A stretch of DNA of 64,000 nucleotides, taken from contig JAFXWC010000006.1 in NCBI GenBank assembly GCA_017534445.1, positions 43,860 to 107,859 on the forward strand, read 5' to 3'. The stretch comes from Treponema sp. (GTDB lineage: Bacteria > Spirochaetota > Spirochaetia > Treponematales > Treponemataceae). The stretch's first letter is position 1. Each line of letters begins with the position of its first letter. Under the pieces are notes generated by a model that saw nothing but the letters and a program-made list of their open reading frames with translations, did not search any database and had not been told where the DNA came from. Below, one piece after another: positions 25,509-33,518 of the stretch. The position numbers were made by a program, and so were the translations under genes.

Positions 25509-25537
25509 TTGACTTTATGGGCCGGGGGATTTATAAT
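25509..25537 (+). promoter_or_regulatory. Promoter of the sugar-ABC ATPase gene
   Basis: TTGACT (25509-25514), a 17-nt spacer that is unusually G-rich, and TATAAT (25532-25537). A GGGAGG ribosome-binding site precedes the TTG start. Confidence 0.8.
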
Positions 25538-25571
25538 AGTAAACATAATATAACCCCTTGGGAGGCCAAAA

Positions 25572-26756
25572 TTGGCAAAGGTAGAACTTAAGGGTATTGG
25601 TAAAATTTATGAAGGCAACGTGCGTGCCGTTCAGAATGCCAATATCACTATCGAAGACAAGGAATTCTGCGTATTCGTAGGTCCTTCCGGCTGCGGAAAG
25701 TCAACAACTCTCCGTATGGTAGCAGGTTTGGAAGATATTTCCGAAGGTGAACTCTACATCGACGGCGAGTTGATGAACGATGTTCCGCCAAAAGACAGAA
25801 ATATCGCTATGGTATTCCAGAATTATGCTTTGTATCCGCACATGTCCGTCTACGACAACATGGCTTTCGGTCTTAAAATCCGCAAGATGGATAAGGCAGA
25901 AATCCAGCGCCGCGTAGAAGAGGCTGCAAAGATTCTTGGTTTGTCCATTTACTTGGACCGCAAACCAAAGGCTCTTTCCGGTGGTCAGCGCCAGCGTGTT
26001 GCAGTAGGTCGCGCAATCGTCCGCAACCCCAAAGTATTCTTGTTCGACGAACCGCTGTCCAACTTGGACGCAAAACTCCGCGTTACAATGCGTGGTGAAA
26101 TCTCTGCCTTGCACCAGAGACTTCAGGCTACAATGATTTATGTTACCCACGACCAGATCGAAGCTATGACAATGGGTACAAAGATTGTTGTAATGAAAGA
26201 CGGTCACGTACAGCAGATTGGTGAACCTCTCTACTTGTACAACCACCCGATTAACAAATTTGTTGCAGGATTCATCGGTTCGCCGCCAATGAACTTCATG
26301 ACTGTAACAATCAAGAAAGTTGGTGACAAGATTGTTGCTGACGAGGGAACTTTTGAACTTACCCCAACTGAAGAACAGCAGGCAGCTCTTAAGAATTACG
26401 TCGGAAAGCAGGTATACTTCGGTGTACGTCCTGAAGACCTTTCTTACCAGGCAAGCCCAGCTGCAGAAAACAATATGCAGATGAAGGTAGTCAACAAGGA
26501 ACCTCTCGGTGCAGAAACACACTTGTTCCTTCAGTCAAAGGATCAGAGCATTGTTGCCCGTGTTCAGGCTTCAGCAAAGGAATCATTCAAGCTTGGAGAA
26601 ACAGTAAACTTTAAGCCGGATATGACCCGCTGCAAGTTCTTTGCAAAGAACCCGGAAGACCTCGACGAAGAGCTTAACATCTGTGAAAAGATTGACGCTC
26701 CTTGGCTCAAGAATCCGCTTACAGGTGCAGTTGGTTACGACAAGGTTCAGCACTAA
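25572..26756 (+). CDS. ABC transporter ATPase, UgpC/MsmK/MalK type
   Basis: A 394-residue ATPase energising sugar or glycerol-3-phosphate importers. Walker A is GPSGCGKST, the signature is [14 protein letters not shown], Walker B is [13 protein letters not shown], and the switch His lies in YVTHDQ. The C-terminal ~150 residues are the OB-fold regulatory domain ([10 protein letters not shown]). It starts with TTG 7 nt after GGGAGG. No permease or binding-protein genes are adjacent, so it is probably a shared ATPase serving several importers, as MsmK does in other bacteria. It is transcribed alone, with its own promoter and terminator, and codon bias suggests high expression. Confidence 0.93.
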   Translation: MAKVELKGIGKIYEGNVRAVQNANITIEDKEFCVFVGPSGCGKSTTLRMVAGLEDISEGELYIDGELMNDVPPKDRNIAMVFQNYALYPHMSVYDNMAFGLKIRKMDKAEIQRRVEEAAKILGLSIYLDRKPKALSGGQRQRVAVGRAIVRNPKVFLFDEPLSNLDAKLRVTMRGEISALHQRLQATMIYVTHDQIEAMTMGTKIVVMKDGHVQQIGEPLYLYNHPINKFVAGFIGSPPMNFMTVTIKKVGDKIVADEGTFELTPTEEQQAALKNYVGKQVYFGVRPEDLSYQASPAAENNMQMKVVNKEPLGAETHLFLQSKDQSIVARVQASAKESFKLGETVNFKPDMTRCKFFAKNPEDLDEELNICEKIDAPWLKNPLTGAVGYDKVQH

Positions 26757-26800
26757 TCTGCGTGGACTAAGCTGGCAATCCAACACCATGCACTAAAGCA

Positions 26801-26836
26801 AAGCCGCCTTGGTTTTTACCGGGGCGGTTTTTTTTT
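26801..26836 (+). terminator. Terminator after the sugar-ABC ATPase gene
   Basis: CCGCC (26804-26808) pairs with GGCGG (26823-26827), extended inward by GG/CC, followed by nine or more T. Confidence 0.85.
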
Positions 26837-26921
26837 GTTGTTTTTGCAGTGCAAAGCTTCATGTGTTTAGAGGTACGTGCGTGCGTAGTAGTGGAGGTGG
26901 GGAGGGCATTATAGGCACAAA

Positions 26922-26957
26922 TAAAAAAAGCAGGAAAACCGTTTGCGGTAATCCTGC
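26922..26957 (-). terminator. Terminator of the leuCD-type operon
   Basis: On the minus strand GCAGGA pairs with TCCTGC (26930-26935 and 26952-26957), with an inner ACCG/CGGT stem, followed by a T run. Confidence 0.85.
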
Positions 26958-26979
26958 CTAATTACACTGTTTTGATTAA

Positions 26980-27513
26980 TTAGTACTTCTTGTCTGCGTA
27001 GCCGATCCAGCCTTCGTTTTCTATGAGGGCCTTTTCAAAGCCTTCCAGCTTGAAGGGGTAGCTTTTGCTCAGGGAACCGGCAATGAGCTTTACCTTCCAC
27101 GTACCGTCTTCTTTCTGTTCAATCTTGCACTGGCAGTCTTTGTCTGCAAAGGTGCGGAACATGTCGTCTATGTCCTTTTTGCTCATGTCAAGCGCAAGGA
27201 GTCCGCAGTTGTACATGTTCTGCCTAAAGATGCGCGCAAAGTTCACCGCGATTACGCAGTAAATTCCGTTCACTTCAAGTGCCCACGGGGCATGCTCACG
27301 GCTTGAACCGCAGCCAAAGTTTTCACGTGTAATGATAACTTTTTTGCCTGCAACGTCACGCTTTGGATTAAAGCCGTCTAGCTTTAAGTCTTCCAGCAGG
27401 TACGGCTGAAGCGCCTGCTTGGTGTTTTCCGTAAGATACTTTGCCGGAATGATTTCATCAGTGTTGATGTCCGAACGGTCCAAAAAGAGAACGTCTCCGC
27501 CAAACTGTTTCAT
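26980..27513 (-). CDS. leuD: 3-isopropylmalate dehydratase-type small subunit (LeuD family)
   Basis: A 177-residue swivel-domain subunit of the aconitase superfamily. The Ser/Arg active-site loop NFGCGSSREHAPWAL is intact. The substrate-recognition loop reads KYLTEN, which I cannot place confidently as isopropylmalate or homoaconitate type. It pairs with the large subunit upstream across a 159-nt gap that holds a hairpin. No leuA or leuB lies nearby, so leucine synthesis is the default but unproven role. Confidence 0.8.
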   Translation of the reverse strand: MKQFGGDVLFLDRSDINTDEIIPAKYLTENTKQALQPYLLEDLKLDGFNPKRDVAGKKVIITRENFGCGSSREHAPWALEVNGIYCVIAVNFARIFRQNMYNCGLLALDMSKKDIDDMFRTFADKDCQCKIEQKEDGTWKVKLIAGSLSKSYPFKLEGFEKALIENEGWIGYADKKY

Positions 27514-27672
27514 TGCTTTCCTCTTGATTTCTTCTGTTTTTTTTGCGGAAGAAAAAACCTCCGCCCATTTTTATTCTAATGCAAGATTTGCCTCTTGTCA
27601 TTAGAAATTATTGTTATGTTACCCTTGGAAGAAGTGCACCCTTGTAAGATGCGCTCCTTCTTTGGCCATTCC

Positions 27673-28959
27673 TTAGCCCTTGTAAAGCTCGGAATTTGTG
27701 ATTGTTCCTGCTATTGCAGTTGCTGCTGCCGTTGCAGGGCTCATCAAGTGAACCATACCGCCTTTTCCCATGCGTCCGTTAAAGTTGCGGTTTGTTGTGG
27801 AAGCGCAAACTTCGCCTTCTGCAAGTACGCCGTTGCTCATTCCAAGACAAGCACCGCAAGTTGGGTTTGTTACGCAGAAGCCGGCGTCCATAAATATGCC
27901 CAAAAGACCTTCGTCCATAGCATCCTTGTAGATTTTTGGTGTAGCAGGGGAAACTATTCCCCTTACTCCTGCCGCAAGGTGGTGTCCCTTAAGAATTTGT
28001 GCTGCTACGCGCAAGTCGCTCAGGCGGCCGTTTGTACAGCTTCCAATGTAAACCTGGTCAACCTTTGTTCCCTTCATTTCGGAAACTTTCTTAATCTGGT
28101 CTGGCTTGTAGTTGATTGTGCATACAGGCTCCAAGTTGGAAAGGTCAAAGGTGTAGACTTTTTCGTAAGTTGCATCCTCATCGTCAACCCACTTGCTGTA
28201 TTCCTTGAGTGCGTCTTCTTTAGATGCAAATTCATCCTTGATGAATGGCCACAGGTATTCAACAGTAGTCATGTCCGGGAAGCAGATACCGCTTGTGGCA
28301 CCGGCTTCTACAGCCATGTTGCAGATTGTCATTCTTTCTTCCATGCTGAATTTGTCTACAACCGGGCCTGTAAATTCAGCAACGCAGTTTGTTGCGCCGT
28401 TTACGCCAATTTCTCCGATAAGGAAAAGAATTACGTCTTTTGCATATACGCCTGGCTTTAAGGTTCCGTTCAAAACGAACTTGAGTGCCTTTGGCTCGCG
28501 GAAAGAGCATACTCCCTTTAAGATTCCAACTTCAAGGTCTGTAGTTCCAACGCCTGCCGCAAAAGCACCAAAGGCTCCGTGTGTGCAAGTGTGGCTGTCT
28601 CCCATAATTACTGTGTAACCAGGGCGGACATATCCCTTTTCCGGGAAGATTGCATGGCATACGCCGTTTGCGCCAATGTCAAAAAAGTCCTTGATGTTGT
28701 TGCGGCCTGCCCAGTCGCGGAGGATTTTTTCCTGCATTGCGCACTTTGAATCCTTTGCGGGTGTTACGTGGTCAATTACCGCCTTGATTTTTGTCGGGTC
28801 AAAAACACGGTCCTTGCCGCGCTCAATAAGGTCGTTGATTGCGATGGGTGTTGTAATTTCATGGCAGAAAACCCTGTCAAGCTTTAAGATGTTGGTGCCT
28901 TCAAAAGGCTTGTCAACCAAATGGGCTTCAAAAATTTTCTGAGCGATTGTCTTTCCCAT
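27673..28959 (-). CDS. leuC: 3-isopropylmalate dehydratase-type large subunit (LeuC family)
   Basis: A 428-residue [4Fe-4S] hydro-lyase catalysing a dehydration-rehydration isomerisation of a hydroxy-diacid. Cluster cysteines lie in YIGSCTNGRLSD and NPTCGACLG. Other signatures are DSHTCTHGAFGAF and HEITTPIAIND. I prefer the ATG ending at 28959, 6-7 nt after AGAGG, over the ATG two codons upstream. It is a two-subunit (large plus small) form typical of bacterial/archaeal enzymes of about 420 residues. Confidence 0.85.
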   Translation of the reverse strand: MGKTIAQKIFEAHLVDKPFEGTNILKLDRVFCHEITTPIAINDLIERGKDRVFDPTKIKAVIDHVTPAKDSKCAMQEKILRDWAGRNNIKDFFDIGANGVCHAIFPEKGYVRPGYTVIMGDSHTCTHGAFGAFAAGVGTTDLEVGILKGVCSFREPKALKFVLNGTLKPGVYAKDVILFLIGEIGVNGATNCVAEFTGPVVDKFSMEERMTICNMAVEAGATSGICFPDMTTVEYLWPFIKDEFASKEDALKEYSKWVDDEDATYEKVYTFDLSNLEPVCTINYKPDQIKKVSEMKGTKVDQVYIGSCTNGRLSDLRVAAQILKGHHLAAGVRGIVSPATPKIYKDAMDEGLLGIFMDAGFCVTNPTCGACLGMSNGVLAEGEVCASTTNRNFNGRMGKGGMVHLMSPATAAATAIAGTITNSELYKG

Positions 28960-28993
28960 ATTCATACCTCTGATTGAATTTTACTTTTACTAA

Positions 28994-29022
28994 AGTATAT
29001 TCAGTATTGTTAAATATTTCAA
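28994..29022 (-). promoter_or_regulatory. Promoter of the leuC-leuD operon
   Basis: TTGAAA (29017-29022), a 17-nt spacer and TATACT (28994-28999) on the minus strand. The leader is about 28 nt, too short for a T-box or peptide attenuator. Confidence 0.7.
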
Positions 29023-29048
29023 GTGGTCGGAGAAAAAATCCATGTAAA

Positions 29049-29993
29049 TCAGCTTACCACGTTCTGGGGTTTTCCTTCTATAAAACAGCGCAGGTTTTCT
29101 ATGACTATGTTAAGAAGCCTCTGTCTTGTTTCCGTAGCTGCCCAGGCAATGTGCGGAGTGATAAGGCAGTTCTTTGCGCCAAGAAGGGGATTGTCCTTTG
29201 CCATGGGTTCTTCGCTAACCGTGTCTGCGGCATATCCTGCAATCCTTCCGGAGTCCAGGGCTTTACGCATGTCCGCTTCGTTTACAAAACCGCCTCTTGC
29301 CGTATTGATTAAGTAGGCTGTAGGCTTCATGAGCGCAATGGTATCCTTGTTGATTAGGCCCTTTGTTTTTTCCGTAAGCGGTGCGTGAAGTGAAAGTATG
29401 TCTGATTCCTTAAGAAGGGTCTCAAAGTCTACCGGATGCTCTATTTCTGCCTTTGGGGTTCTTGTGCATGCAATCACCTTCATTCCAAAGGCCTTTCCAA
29501 TTGAAGCAACACGGCTTCCTATGTGCCCGTAGCCAAAGATGCCTAATGTCTTACCTTCAAGTTCTGTAAGCGGGGCCTTCCAGTAGCAAAAGTTTGGAGC
29601 CTTGCACCAGTCACCGGCCATAACGCTGTCCGAATGCATTTTTGTGTGGCATGCAAATTCCGTGATAAATGCAAAAGTAAGCTGGGCAACACCAGCAGTG
29701 GAATAAGAGGGCACGTTTGTTACCGTAACTCCGTGGTGGCGGCATGCTTCCATGTCTATAACATTGTAGCCTGTTGCTTGAACACCAATGTAGCGCAGTG
29801 AAGGGCAGGCTGCAAGGACGCTTTCCGTTATGTTGATTTTGTTAAGCAAAATAGCGTCACTGTCCGCAATACGTTCTATTACAAGTTCACTTGGAGTGCG
29901 GTCATAAACCTTAAGCTCGCCAAATTCTTCCAATGGCTTCCAGGAAAGGTCTCCGGGGTTGAGTGCGTGTCCGTCTAATATTGTAATTTTCAT
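29049..29993 (-). CDS. D-2-hydroxyacid dehydrogenase, glycerate dehydrogenase type
   Basis: A 314-residue NAD-dependent enzyme. The Rossmann motif is GIFGYGHIGSRVA (~146-158). The catalytic Arg is in INTARGGFVNE, the Glu in EEPM and the His in ITPHIAWAA. The TPHIAWA form is typical of hydroxypyruvate/glycerate dehydrogenases (HprA) rather than D-lactate or phosphoglycerate enzymes. It follows the HMA-like gene by 21 nt and probably shares its transcript. Confidence 0.88.
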   Translation of the reverse strand: MKITILDGHALNPGDLSWKPLEEFGELKVYDRTPSELVIERIADSDAILLNKINITESVLAACPSLRYIGVQATGYNVIDMEACRHHGVTVTNVPSYSTAGVAQLTFAFITEFACHTKMHSDSVMAGDWCKAPNFCYWKAPLTELEGKTLGIFGYGHIGSRVASIGKAFGMKVIACTRTPKAEIEHPVDFETLLKESDILSLHAPLTEKTKGLINKDTIALMKPTAYLINTARGGFVNEADMRKALDSGRIAGYAADTVSEEPMAKDNPLLGAKNCLITPHIAWAATETRQRLLNIVIENLRCFIEGKPQNVVS

Positions 29994-30014
29994 ATTGATT
30001 TAGTCTTAAGGTGT

Positions 30015-30224
30015 TTAACCTACAACTGTTACCCCTACAGAACCTATAGCTGCGGCAATTGCGTCTTCAACTCCGGCTGTACCTTCGTCAAAGTCTACGC
30101 AAACCTGGCATTTCATTGCGCTGGAAACGACATTTGTAACACCTGCAACAGCTTTTACTGCTGCGTCAACTTTTCCGGCTGCTGCATCATCATCCATTCC
30201 GACAACATATATCTTCTTCTGCAT
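30015..30224 (-). CDS. Small HMA-fold-like protein lacking the usual metal site
   Basis: A 69-residue protein with the beta-alpha-beta-beta-alpha-beta spacing of heavy-metal-associated domains (VVGM start, GKVDAAVKAVAGVTNV helix and strand, C-terminal AIAAAIGSVGVTVV). In real HMA domains GM is followed by CxxC; here it is GMDDDAAA, so the normal copper site is absent. A CxxC pair does occur, but in the third strand (MKCQVCVDF). The ribosome-binding site is AGGAG. It is the first gene of a transcript that includes the glycerate-type dehydrogenase. The function is unknown; metal chaperoning is doubtful. Confidence 0.7.
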   Translation of the reverse strand: MQKKIYVVGMDDDAAAGKVDAAVKAVAGVTNVVSSAMKCQVCVDFDEGTAGVEDAIAAAIGSVGVTVVG

Positions 30225-30247
30225 GGCTAACTCCTACTTGTTTTTTT

Positions 30248-30276
30248 ATTATAATGGGTAGAGGTAAAATATGCAA
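30248..30276 (-). promoter_or_regulatory. Promoter of the HMA-like gene
   Basis: TTGCAT (30271-30276), a 17-nt spacer and TATAAT (30248-30253) on the minus strand. Confidence 0.65.
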
Positions 30277-30337
30277 TATGAAAAATGGAATAATTGCAAA
30301 AGGGTTACAAATTGTTCTTGTAAAAGGGCCTTTTTTG

Positions 30338-31360
30338 TCAATTTGCCAGAGAATTTCCCAGCTGACCGCAGGCTCCGTTTATGCCGGCACCACGACGAAT
30401 CCTTAAATTTACATTAATGTGTGCGTCTTCTAGCATTTTCTTGAATTTATAACATTCATTGTTGGTGGGAGTAGAAAAATCAAGGCCTTCTACTGGGTTC
30501 CAGGGAATAAGGTTTATGTAGACATCAAGGCCCGATGCAAAGTCAATCATCTGCTGGGCACTTTCACGACCTGTGTTAACGCCGGAAAGCAGGGCAGCCT
30601 CCAAAGTTACGCGCTTGCCAGTCTTGCTAATATAGTAGGATATTGCTTTTTTTAGTTCTGGAAGGGGATTGCCCTTTGCAACAGGCATCAGTTCTTCCCT
30701 AAGTTTGCTGTCTGCCGTCGTTAGTGATATTGCAAGCCTTATCTTAGAGCCTGAGTCTGCAAGTTCCTTAATGCCCTGCACAAGTCCGCAGGTACTCAAA
30801 GTAATTCTTCTGGAGCTTAAAGCCCGTCCTTTTGGGTCTGTAAGTATTTCTACAGCTTTTTGTATTGATTTAAGATTTTGTAAAGGTTCGCCCATGCCCA
30901 TAAAGACTATGTTGTCCAAGGTTCCGGCTTCTTTTTCAAGGAAAAAGAATTCTTCCACTATTTCTGCCGCTGTAAGGTTTCGGCCAAGTCCAAGGGTTCC
31001 CGTTTTGCAGAAGGCGCATCCCATGGCACAACCTGCCTGGCAGCTTACACAAGCGGTTTTTCTGCCTTCTTTGTCTGTCAGAAGGACTGTCTCTACTGCA
31101 CGCGAGTCTTGCAAAAGAATCTGGAGCTTTATTGTTCCGTCTGAGTCACGGAGAACTTTTCCTACTTTTGAAGAGCGCAATAGGGCGGATTCATTCAGCA
31201 AGGCGATTGTTGCCTTGTCCACGTTCTTCATTTCCTCAAAAGATGTAACACCCTTGGCAACCCAACCAAAAATTTGTTTGCCCCTAAAAGAGGGAGAGAC
31301 ATTTAATTTTTCACAAATTTCCTGCGGGTTCAAACCGCATAAAGCAATTTTTTCTGCCAT
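30338..31360 (-). CDS. rlmN: Dual-specificity rRNA/tRNA adenine-C2 methyltransferase RlmN
   Basis: A 340-residue radical-SAM enzyme that methylates A2503 of 23S rRNA and A37 of some tRNAs. The radical-SAM motif is C-x3-C-x2-C in GCAMGCAFCKTG. The methyl-carrying Cys near the C-terminus is in GINGACGQLG. Further family marks are MGMGEPLQN and SLTTADSKLR. The gene begins 6 nt after the TPR gene, so the two are co-transcribed. Confidence 0.95.
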   Translation of the reverse strand: MAEKIALCGLNPQEICEKLNVSPSFRGKQIFGWVAKGVTSFEEMKNVDKATIALLNESALLRSSKVGKVLRDSDGTIKLQILLQDSRAVETVLLTDKEGRKTACVSCQAGCAMGCAFCKTGTLGLGRNLTAAEIVEEFFFLEKEAGTLDNIVFMGMGEPLQNLKSIQKAVEILTDPKGRALSSRRITLSTCGLVQGIKELADSGSKIRLAISLTTADSKLREELMPVAKGNPLPELKKAISYYISKTGKRVTLEAALLSGVNTGRESAQQMIDFASGLDVYINLIPWNPVEGLDFSTPTNNECYKFKKMLEDAHINVNLRIRRGAGINGACGQLGNSLAN

Positions 31361-31366
31361 TTTTAA

Positions 31367-32533
31367 TTAAAAATGGTTGCCTTCAAGCTTGTCCAACATT
31401 TCGTTTACAGCCTGGCTTCTTATGCCGTATTTTTGGAAAGAAGAAAGAACGTCGATTGCCTTCTGCTTTTGGTTCATCTTTACGTAGCAGTCAGCAAGGT
31501 CTATGTAGAGCCTGTAGTTCTTTTCGTCGTTGCGGATAAGGCTGGAAAGGCGCTCAACTGCCTCGTCGTACTTTCCCTCTCCCTTGCAGATAAGGGCAAG
31601 CCCCAGTGCCGCATAAATGTCAAAGTCAATGTCCATGGCTCGGTTGTAGTATTCTGTGGCTGTTTTGTAGTCGCCTGTATTTCTGTAGGCATCACCTGCG
31701 CGGGTAAGGATTACCTTGTTGTTTGGATCCATTTCAAGAATCTTGTTCCAGTATTCAATTGAACGGAACTGCTGGTTAAGTCCACGGTAGCAGTCTGCAA
31801 GTCCAAAAAGGGCATAGAAATTCTTTGGATCCATTTCAAGTGCGCGCTCAAAATAGATAAGTCCCTGGTCAAAGGTCTTGAGCTTGCGGTGGCAGTTTCC
31901 GATTGAGGTAAGGACACGGATGTCAACGTTCTGCGGATTCACTTCCAGCATTTTTGTCCAGTAGTAGAGGGCATCCTTGTATTCCTTAAAGTCATAGTGC
32001 AGGTGTCCAAGGCCTATAGGTGCATAGGCATTGTTTTCTTCCATGTCAAGAACCTGCAGGTATAGCTGCTTGGACTTCTTAAAGTCATGAATCTTGCGGT
32101 AAGCGTCTGCAACTCGGGTCAAAACAGTAATGTTTCGGTCGTCGTGGACAAGGTACTGCTCCCAAATGTCAATTGCCTTGATGAACTGGTTCAAGGCCTT
32201 GTAGCAGTCCGCAAGTCCAAAGAGGGCATAGTTGTTTCCCGGATGGTAGGAAAGGCATTTTGAGTAAAAGTCAACTGCATCCTTGAAATTTCCGCGCTTT
32301 CTTTCGCAGTCACCAAGACCTACAAGGGCGTAGTTATTGTTGTCTTCTATATTAAGTATTTCCTTGAAAGAGTCTATTGCGTAGTTGATTTTGTTCTCTT
32401 TTAGGAAGGTATAGCCTTTTTTTGACAATTCGCTTATTTCTTTTGAAATTCCGTCTTCAGCGACAATGAGAGAAGGGTCTGTTGAGCCGTCTTCAAAATC
32501 GGGTACTTCCAAATCCATTTTTTTTACATCCAT
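31367..32533 (-). CDS. TPR-repeat protein of the treponeme type
   Basis: A 388-residue protein made almost wholly of tetratricopeptide repeats (about nine, from residue ~38). The helices recur every 34 residues with A-L-x-G-L-x-D-C-x-x-x/K patterns (YALVGLGDCERKRGNFKDAV; YALFGLADCYKALNQFIKAI; YALFGLADCYRGLNQQFRSI). There is no signal peptide and it is probably cytosolic. TPRs are protein-binding scaffolds; the partner is unknown. The downstream rlmN and the upstream 114-residue gene are in the same transcript. Confidence 0.88.
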   Translation of the reverse strand: MDVKKMDLEVPDFEDGSTDPSLIVAEDGISKEISELSKKGYTFLKENKINYAIDSFKEILNIEDNNNYALVGLGDCERKRGNFKDAVDFYSKCLSYHPGNNYALFGLADCYKALNQFIKAIDIWEQYLVHDDRNITVLTRVADAYRKIHDFKKSKQLYLQVLDMEENNAYAPIGLGHLHYDFKEYKDALYYWTKMLEVNPQNVDIRVLTSIGNCHRKLKTFDQGLIYFERALEMDPKNFYALFGLADCYRGLNQQFRSIEYWNKILEMDPNNKVILTRAGDAYRNTGDYKTATEYYNRAMDIDFDIYAALGLALICKGEGKYDEAVERLSSLIRNDEKNYRLYIDLADCYVKMNQKQKAIDVLSSFQKYGIRSQAVNEMLDKLEGNHF

Positions 32534-32539
32534 TACTTT

Positions 32540-32884
32540 TTACTCCTCGTCTTTCAGCATCATAGAAACCAAGCCTGACATTTTTTCTATTAGCGGACCG
32601 GCTTTTCTTTTGTTGTGCGCTAAAAGATACATTTTCAAAGCTTTAAGCCATTCATTTTTCTTGGCGTAAGAATCACCAACTCTTGTAAGTCCGTCTGAAT
32701 ATCCGGTTGTGATGAATATTCTTTCCGCCATGTCAATACGACCTTCGTTGAACAGCGCATTAGCTTTGCGGTTTAAGGCAACCTTCTGCTGGTCATTCAG
32801 GTCTTTTACAGGATTATCAGTGACCTTTATGAATCCTTCTGAGCCTTGCTTGCTTTCGATTTGTTTTTTTAAATCATCTGTCAT
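32540..32884 (-). CDS. Conserved hypothetical helical protein
   Basis: A 114-residue cytosolic protein. Its residues ~35-110 look like one or two degenerate TPR-like helical pairs (ANALFNEGRIDMAERIFITTGY; VGDSYAKKNEWLKALKMYLLA). It starts 28 nt downstream of a promoter with an AGGGAT site. It is followed after 6 nt by the larger TPR gene, which suggests a functional pair. No catalytic residues are visible. Confidence 0.75.
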   Translation of the reverse strand: MTDDLKKQIESKQGSEGFIKVTDNPVKDLNDQQKVALNRKANALFNEGRIDMAERIFITTGYSDGLTRVGDSYAKKNEWLKALKMYLLAHNKRKAGPLIEKMSGLVSMMLKDEE

Positions 32885-32912
32885 TAAATATCCCTGTAAC
32901 AGTTCTAAGTTA

Positions 32913-32940
32913 ATTGTACCCTGTTATTTTTATTTGTCAA
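32913..32940 (-). promoter_or_regulatory. Promoter of the TPR-rlmN operon
   Basis: TTGACA (32935-32940), a 16-nt spacer and TACAAT (32913-32918) on the minus strand. The promoter overlaps the 3' end of rsmD. Confidence 0.7.
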
Positions 32941-33509
32941 GTTTCTATTGTTGATTTATTATTAATTTTTTCAAAAAAATCCACGTTTGAGCGGCCATAA
33001 ACCCTGTGGTCAGTCCTTGTAAGCTCCCCAATCTGCTCTGGAAGGGGATCTTCGTGCGGATAATGGATTATTGCGCTGCCTCCCTCGTTCAGCAGGTTTC
33101 TTGAGCTGATTGTCTGCAAAAGCTCCTGTCGGAATTTGTAGGGAAAGGGCGGATCCAAAAAAATGTAGTCATAAGTCTTTTTACATCTTTTAAGGAAGAG
33201 CTCAACCGCCATAAAGTGGCAATCAATGCGCACCCCTGCTTCTTCCGCCATGGCTACGTTCTGAATCACAATCTTTGCCTTGGACCTGTCCATTTCGCAA
33301 AGGGAAACTTCCCCCGCGCCATGAGAAACAGCCTCAAGCGCAATTGTTCCCGATCCGCTGAACAAGTCAAGAAAAGACTTTCCGCTTAGCTTTGTGCCCA
33401 ATATGTTAAAGACAGACTCCCTCATCTTGTCCATGGCCGGGCGAATTGCCATCTTTCCGTCCGGCACCTGAGTGTGTCTGCCTTTAAGAATTCCTCCCGT
33501 AATGCGCAT
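32937..33509 (-). CDS. rsmD: 16S rRNA G966 N2-methyltransferase RsmD
   Basis: A 190-residue SAM-dependent methyltransferase acting on the 30S subunit. The family opening MRITGGILKGR and RPAMDKMRESVFNIL are present. The SAM motif is LDLFSGSGTIALEA and the catalytic motif is DPPFPY. It lies 9 nt after the ankyrin gene stop codon, so the two form one transcript. Confidence 0.93.
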   Translation of the reverse strand: MRITGGILKGRHTQVPDGKMAIRPAMDKMRESVFNILGTKLSGKSFLDLFSGSGTIALEAVSHGAGEVSLCEMDRSKAKIVIQNVAMAEEAGVRIDCHFMAVELFLKRCKKTYDYIFLDPPFPYKFRQELLQTISSRNLLNEGGSAIIHYPHEDPLPEQIGELTRTDHRVYGRSNVDFFEKINNKSTIET

Positions 33510-33518
33510 CAGGCTTAC

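Noticed and set aside
27545..27564. Hairpin between leuC and leuD as a terminator
   Set aside because: GCGGAAG/CCTCCGC pairs, but on the coding (minus) strand it is followed by A, not T, so it would not terminate leuCD.
27595..28461. A 288-codon open frame on the plus strand inside leuC
   Set aside because: It is Cys/Val/Phe-rich antisense shadow of a clear LeuC protein, without a ribosome-binding site or family similarity.
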